Assembly (NCBI GenBank): GCA_028707105.1
Contig: JAQTUY010000021.1
Coordinates: 1-16,845, forward strand
Reading direction: 5' to 3'
Length of the DNA stretch: 16,845 nucleotides
Source: Candidatus Omnitrophota bacterium
GTDB lineage: Bacteria; Omnitrophota; Koll11; Gygaellales; JAQTUY01
Of the stretch, positions 14,068 to 16,845 are shown in pieces (the first letter of the stretch is position 1; each line of letters begins with the position of its first letter). The position numbers and the translations under genes were made by a program. The notes beneath the pieces were generated by a model, which was given only the letters and a program-made list of their open reading frames with translations, had not been told where the DNA came from and made no database searches.

Positions 14068-15825
14068 ATGTATATTTTAGGCATTTCTTCATTTTATCAC
14101 GATAGCGCCGCCTGCCTGTTAAAAGACGGGGAGATAGTTGCTTCCGCGCAAGAGGAACGTTTTACGCGCAAGAAGCACGACCACAATTTTCCTTCTAACG
14201 CTATTCATTGGTGTCTGGGCTTTGCCGGTATCACTGCCGCGGAGCTGGGCCTGGCGGTCTTTTACGACAAGCCGCTGATTAAATTTGAGAGGATACTCAA
14301 GAACAGTCTGGCTTTTACCCCTTCGGGAGTAAAGGAATTTATCCTGGCTGCGCCCTTATGGTATAAACAGGACCTGCGTATCGCGGATCTGATCAAAGGG
14401 GAATTAGGCTATAAGGGAAAGGTCGTTTTTTCCAGCCGCCATGAATCGCAGGTTGCCGCGGCCTTTTATCCGTCTCCGTTCCAGGAGGCGGCTTTTTTGA
14501 TCGTTGACGGTGCTGCTGACCGGCAGACGGTCAGTTTTGGGACCGGCAAGGGCAGGGATATAAAAATACTTTCTTCGATGAGTTTTCCGCATTCACCGGG
14601 CCTGTTGTATTCGGCTTTCACCCACTACGCGGGTTTCAAGGTGAACTCCGGGGAATATAAGCTGATGGGGCTGGCGCCATATGGCCAGCCTAAATACGCG
14701 GATCTAATCCTGGATAACCTTATAAGCTTAAAAGATGACGGCACATTTAAGCTGGATACGCGGTATTTTAATTATTCCAATGGAGTAATGCTGACAAACC
14801 GCCGGTTTGAAGAGTTGTTCGGCGGCCCTCCCAGAAAGCCGGAGACGGAAATAACCCAAAAAGATATGGATGTGTCCGCATCGATCCAGCAGGTAACTGA
14901 AGAGATCATCCTGCGTATGGCCAGGCAGGCGCGTAAGGTCACCGGCCAGGATAAGCTTTGCCTCGCCGGCGAGGTCGCCCTTAATTGCGTTGCCAACGGC
15001 CGTATTTTAAGAGACGGTTGTTTTAAGGAGATCTGGGTCCAGCCGGCAAGCGGCGATGCCGCGGGGGCATTGGGGGCGGCATTTGTGGCCTGGCACAAGC
15101 GCCTGGGGAATAAACGGCAGGCGGACGATAAGAATGACCGGTTGAAAGGTTCGTTCCTGGGCCCGTCTTTTAGCGATGAATATATTGAGGATCTTTTGAA
15201 AAAGAACGATATACCATATAGAAAATTAGCATATCCGGATATTCCGCAGGCAGTAGCGAACCTTATCGAGCAAGATAATGTAATAGGCTGGTTTGAGGGG
15301 GCGTTGGAATTCGGTCCCCGGGCATTAGGGGCGCGTAGTATCCTCGCCGACGCCCGCAATAAGGAATTACGCTCAAGAATGAACCTGAAGGTGAAGTTCA
15401 GGGAATCCTTCCGTCCTTTTGCTCCTACTGTCCTGGCAGAGTACGCCTCGAAGTGGTTTGACCTGGAGTGCCAAAGCCCTTATATGCTCCTGGTGGCGCC
15501 GGTGAGAGAAGAGGCTCGTTTGGCTATCCCGGCGGTTACCCACGTGGACAATTCAGCCAGGATTCAGACTATTAAAAGAGAAACTCACCCGCTTTATTAT
15601 GATACCATCGACGCTTTTTACAAAAAGACGGGTTGCCCGGTAGTGATCAATACTTCGTTCAACGTCAGGGGAGAGCCTTTAGTTTGCAGGCCCGAGGACG
15701 CTATCAGGTGTTTTATGCGCGCGGAGATGGATTATCTGATAATGGGGTGTTTTCTGCTGGATAAACGGCACCAGAAGCCGGTTGAAAACGACAAAGACTG
15801 GCAGAAAGGGATCGAGCCGGATTAA
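14068..15825 (+). CDS. NodU/CmcH/TobZ-family carbamoyltransferase with altered metal site
   Basis: The family moves a carbamoyl group from carbamoyl phosphate, via an adenylate, onto sugars or other hydroxyls. The 585-residue length and motifs fit: LGISSFYHDSAACLLKDGEI at the N-terminus, YPSPFQEAAFLIVDG (Asp147), HSPGLLYSAFTHYAGF, LAGEVALNCVANGRIL, GDAAGALGAAF, and in the C-terminal domain EFGPRALGARSILADAR and NTSFNVRGEPLVCRPEDAI. The Kae1-like metal motif is not canonical: the usual HHxxHA before AxxAFYPSPF reads RHESQV (124-129), so both HxxxH ligands are replaced by Arg and Gln, and the usual DGxGEW is DGAADR. It lies 14 nt after the flavodoxin/ferredoxin gene with only a weak SD and is likely in its operon. 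The substrate may be a surface glycan. Confidence 0.9.
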   Translation: MYILGISSFYHDSAACLLKDGEIVASAQEERFTRKKHDHNFPSNAIHWCLGFAGITAAELGLAVFYDKPLIKFERILKNSLAFTPSGVKEFILAAPLWYKQDLRIADLIKGELGYKGKVVFSSRHESQVAAAFYPSPFQEAAFLIVDGAADRQTVSFGTGKGRDIKILSSMSFPHSPGLLYSAFTHYAGFKVNSGEYKLMGLAPYGQPKYADLILDNLISLKDDGTFKLDTRYFNYSNGVMLTNRRFEELFGGPPRKPETEITQKDMDVSASIQQVTEEIILRMARQARKVTGQDKLCLAGEVALNCVANGRILRDGCFKEIWVQPASGDAAGALGAAFVAWHKRLGNKRQADDKNDRLKGSFLGPSFSDEYIEDLLKKNDIPYRKLAYPDIPQAVANLIEQDNVIGWFEGALEFGPRALGARSILADARNKELRSRMNLKVKFRESFRPFAPTVLAEYASKWFDLECQSPYMLLVAPVREEARLAIPAVTHVDNSARIQTIKRETHPLYYDTIDAFYKKTGCPVVINTSFNVRGEPLVCRPEDAIRCFMRAEMDYLIMGCFLLDKRHQKPVENDKDWQKGIEPD

Positions 15826-15848
15826 GCCCTTTTTGCACTAATTATTTA

Positions 15849-15933
15849 TTGTTTTAAGGCAAAAAATGTATATAATATTTAATTTAACCACCGGTTTGAT
15901 GGGCGCCTGAAGCGCGCCCTGGTGAGTAAAGGA
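15849..15933 (+). promoter_or_regulatory. Promoter and structured 5' leader of the YkgJ-like gene
   Basis: TTGTTT (15849-15854), a 16-nt spacer and TATAAT (15871-15876). Fourteen bases later comes CCGGTTTGAT (15891-15900), then hairpin GGGCGC (15901-15906) with GCGCCC (15914-15919), flanked by CACC/GGTG that may extend the structure, then SD AAAGGAG (15927-15933). It parallels the leader at 11585-11637. Confidence 0.65.
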
Positions 15934-15942
15934 GATAAGAAG

Positions 15943-16359
15943 ATGTCGTGTTCCAGGAAACAAAAAAAACAAAAAAAGGCTTTAGTAGTGATCAATTGCG
16001 ATGAATGTAAGACCCAGGCGGATTGTTGCCGGACCGGAAGCTGGGTGGACCTGGAAGAGGCGAAAAAAATCGCCACTTTGGGCCTTAAGGGTGAGTTTTT
16101 CCAGCTGGAGAAGAGCAAAAAGTTCCCTTCCGGTTACAGGATCGGCACCAGCTATGACTGTAATCCCTGTACTTTTTTGGATCCTGACGGGCTTTGCTCG
16201 ATCCATAAAATAGATTATGCCTTAAAGCCGCACAGCTGTAAGGAATTTCCTTATGAAGACGGAAAATTAGCCCCGCATGTCAATTATTTATGCACCTTGT
16301 ATAGGAATAAACGGAAGGCGATGAAGAAGGCTGCCGCTAAGAAGCAGGAGGCAAAATGA
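15943..16359 (+). CDS. YkgJ/UPF0153-like Cys-cluster (zinc/iron-chelating) protein
   Basis: A small cytoplasmic protein of 138 residues with a lysine-rich start and tail. Cys residues are grouped as in the CxxCxxCC family: CDECKTQADCC (Cys19, 22, 28, 29), CNPCTFLDPDGLCSIH (Cys73, 76, 85) and KPHSCKEFP (Cys99), a set expected to bind zinc or an iron-sulfur centre. Biochemical function of the family is poorly known. The ATG at 15943 is favoured because AAAGGAG ends 9 nt before it; an upstream in-frame GTG at 15922 would overlap the leader hairpin region and lacks an SD. The stop overlaps the next start by 4 nt (ATGA). Confidence 0.85.
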   Translation: MSCSRKQKKQKKALVVINCDECKTQADCCRTGSWVDLEEAKKIATLGLKGEFFQLEKSKKFPSGYRIGTSYDCNPCTFLDPDGLCSIHKIDYALKPHSCKEFPYEDGKLAPHVNYLCTLYRNKRKAMKKAAAKKQEAK

Positions 16360-16845
16360 TAAGAAAGTTTGTATTCGCGTTGTTTCTCGCGTTTGTTATT
16401 ACCTCTACCTTAAAAGGAGTATCCGCCATGGATAAACAGACAGTGGTCCTGGAAACCACCCAGGGGACAATAGAGATAAAATTAATGCCGCAGGCGGCGC
16501 CCAAGGCCTGTGAGAATTTTAGCAAGCTGGTTGAAAAAGGCTATTATGACGGGCTGATCTTTCACCGGGTGATCAAGGGCTTTATGATACAAGGCGGGGA
16601 TCCTACGGGGACAGGCGCGGGCGGAGAGTCGGTATGGGGTAAGCCGTTTGAAGATGAGGTCAGTTCAGACGTTCAATTTGATAAACCCGGCGTCCTGGCT
16701 ATGGCCAATGCCGGCCCGGGGACAAACGGAAGCCAGTTTTTCATTACCGTCGCCAAGACGCCCTGGCTGAATATGCACCATACTATCTTCGGAGAGGTCG
16801 TTTCCGGCTATGACGTGGTCCAGAAGATCGAGAATATCGAAACCG
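16356..16845 (+). CDS. Exported cyclophilin-type peptidyl-prolyl isomerase (3' end outside window)
   Basis: Catalyses cis-trans isomerisation of prolyl bonds to help protein folding. The frame is open to the window end. An N-terminal signal peptide (basic MIRK, hydrophobic core FVFALFLAFVITS, then GVSA before residue 25) points to the periplasm. The cyclophilin domain shows TTQGTIEIKL, the catalytic Arg in IFHRVIKGFMIQGGD, then NGSQFFITVAKTPWLN with the catalytic Phe, and HHTIFGEVVSGYDVV. AGGAGG lies 4 nt before this ATG. A second ATG at 16428, right after the signal peptide, has its own GGAG at 8 nt and would give a cytoplasmic form. The start overlaps the YkgJ-like stop, so the two are one operon. 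Confidence 0.94.
   Translation, partial: MIRKFVFALFLAFVITSTLKGVSAMDKQTVVLETTQGTIEIKLMPQAAPKACENFSKLVEKGYYDGLIFHRVIKGFMIQGGDPTGTGAGGESVWGKPFEDEVSSDVQFDKPGVLAMANAGPGTNGSQFFITVAKTPWLNMHHTIFGEVVSGYDVVQKIENIET

Noticed and set aside
14772..15359. 195-residue minus-strand ORF
   Set aside because: Shadow of the carbamoyltransferase frame, with no recognisable motif.
15922..15942. GTG start for the YkgJ-like gene
   Set aside because: No SD before it, it lies just after the leader hairpin, and the SD AAAGGAG sits downstream of it at a proper distance from ATG 15943.

Overview
The window comes from an uncultivated-type bacterium with moderate GC, clear Shine-Dalgarno sites and sigma70-like promoters. 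Flavodoxin/4Fe-4S proteins, a SemiSWEET, a NodU-type carbamoyltransferase, a YkgJ-like Cys-cluster protein and a GGDEF-PilZ protein together suggest an anaerobic, Gram-negative-type lineage such as Omnitrophota. That placement rests on gene content and sequence feel only; I could not run a search.

Layout. (1) 1-6162 is a translation-flavoured region: the 3' end of serS, a membrane protein overlapping it, and five tRNA genes. Four are serine tRNAs (UGA, CGA, GGA, GCU), together able to read all six serine codons. They are interleaved with a secretion/pilus-type ATPase, a SpoIIAA/STAS-like protein, a class-3-type aldehyde dehydrogenase, and tRNA-Arg(ACG) placed directly before tadA, whose product edits that tRNA. 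Next to the Ser and Arg tRNAs lie broken tRNA copies split in the D-loop by hairpin-rich inserts. (2) 6157-8310 is a small island bounded by a perfect 25-bp direct repeat, one copy of which starts in the 3' end of tRNA-Ser(GCU). It carries the C-terminal remnant of a large serine recombinase, an AbiEi/AbiEii toxin-antitoxin operon with its own promoter and inverted repeats, and a stub of a GDIHG phosphatase. (3) 8311-9092 is mostly non-coding, with a strong promoter driving a 43-residue Gly/Lys/Arg-rich protein, a terminator, and a frameshifted small membrane protein. (4) 9093-12877 holds an M42 aminopeptidase, a MATE exporter and a membrane GGDEF-PilZ protein. (5) 12969-15825 looks like an operon: SemiSWEET, flavodoxin/ferredoxin fusion, carbamoyltransferase. 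(6) 15840-16845 has a promoter, a Cys-rich YkgJ-like protein and an exported cyclophilin that runs off the end.

Most unusual points: tRNA-Arg and tRNA-Ser copies interrupted at the D-loop by palindromic modules (5124-5512 and 1533-1655); a tRNA-Ser island carrying an AbiE system, with a long hairpin built partly from the attachment core; a shared 5'-leader element (CCGGTTTGAT plus hairpin) in front of two unrelated genes; and a carbamoyltransferase that lacks the family's metal-binding HxxxH motif.
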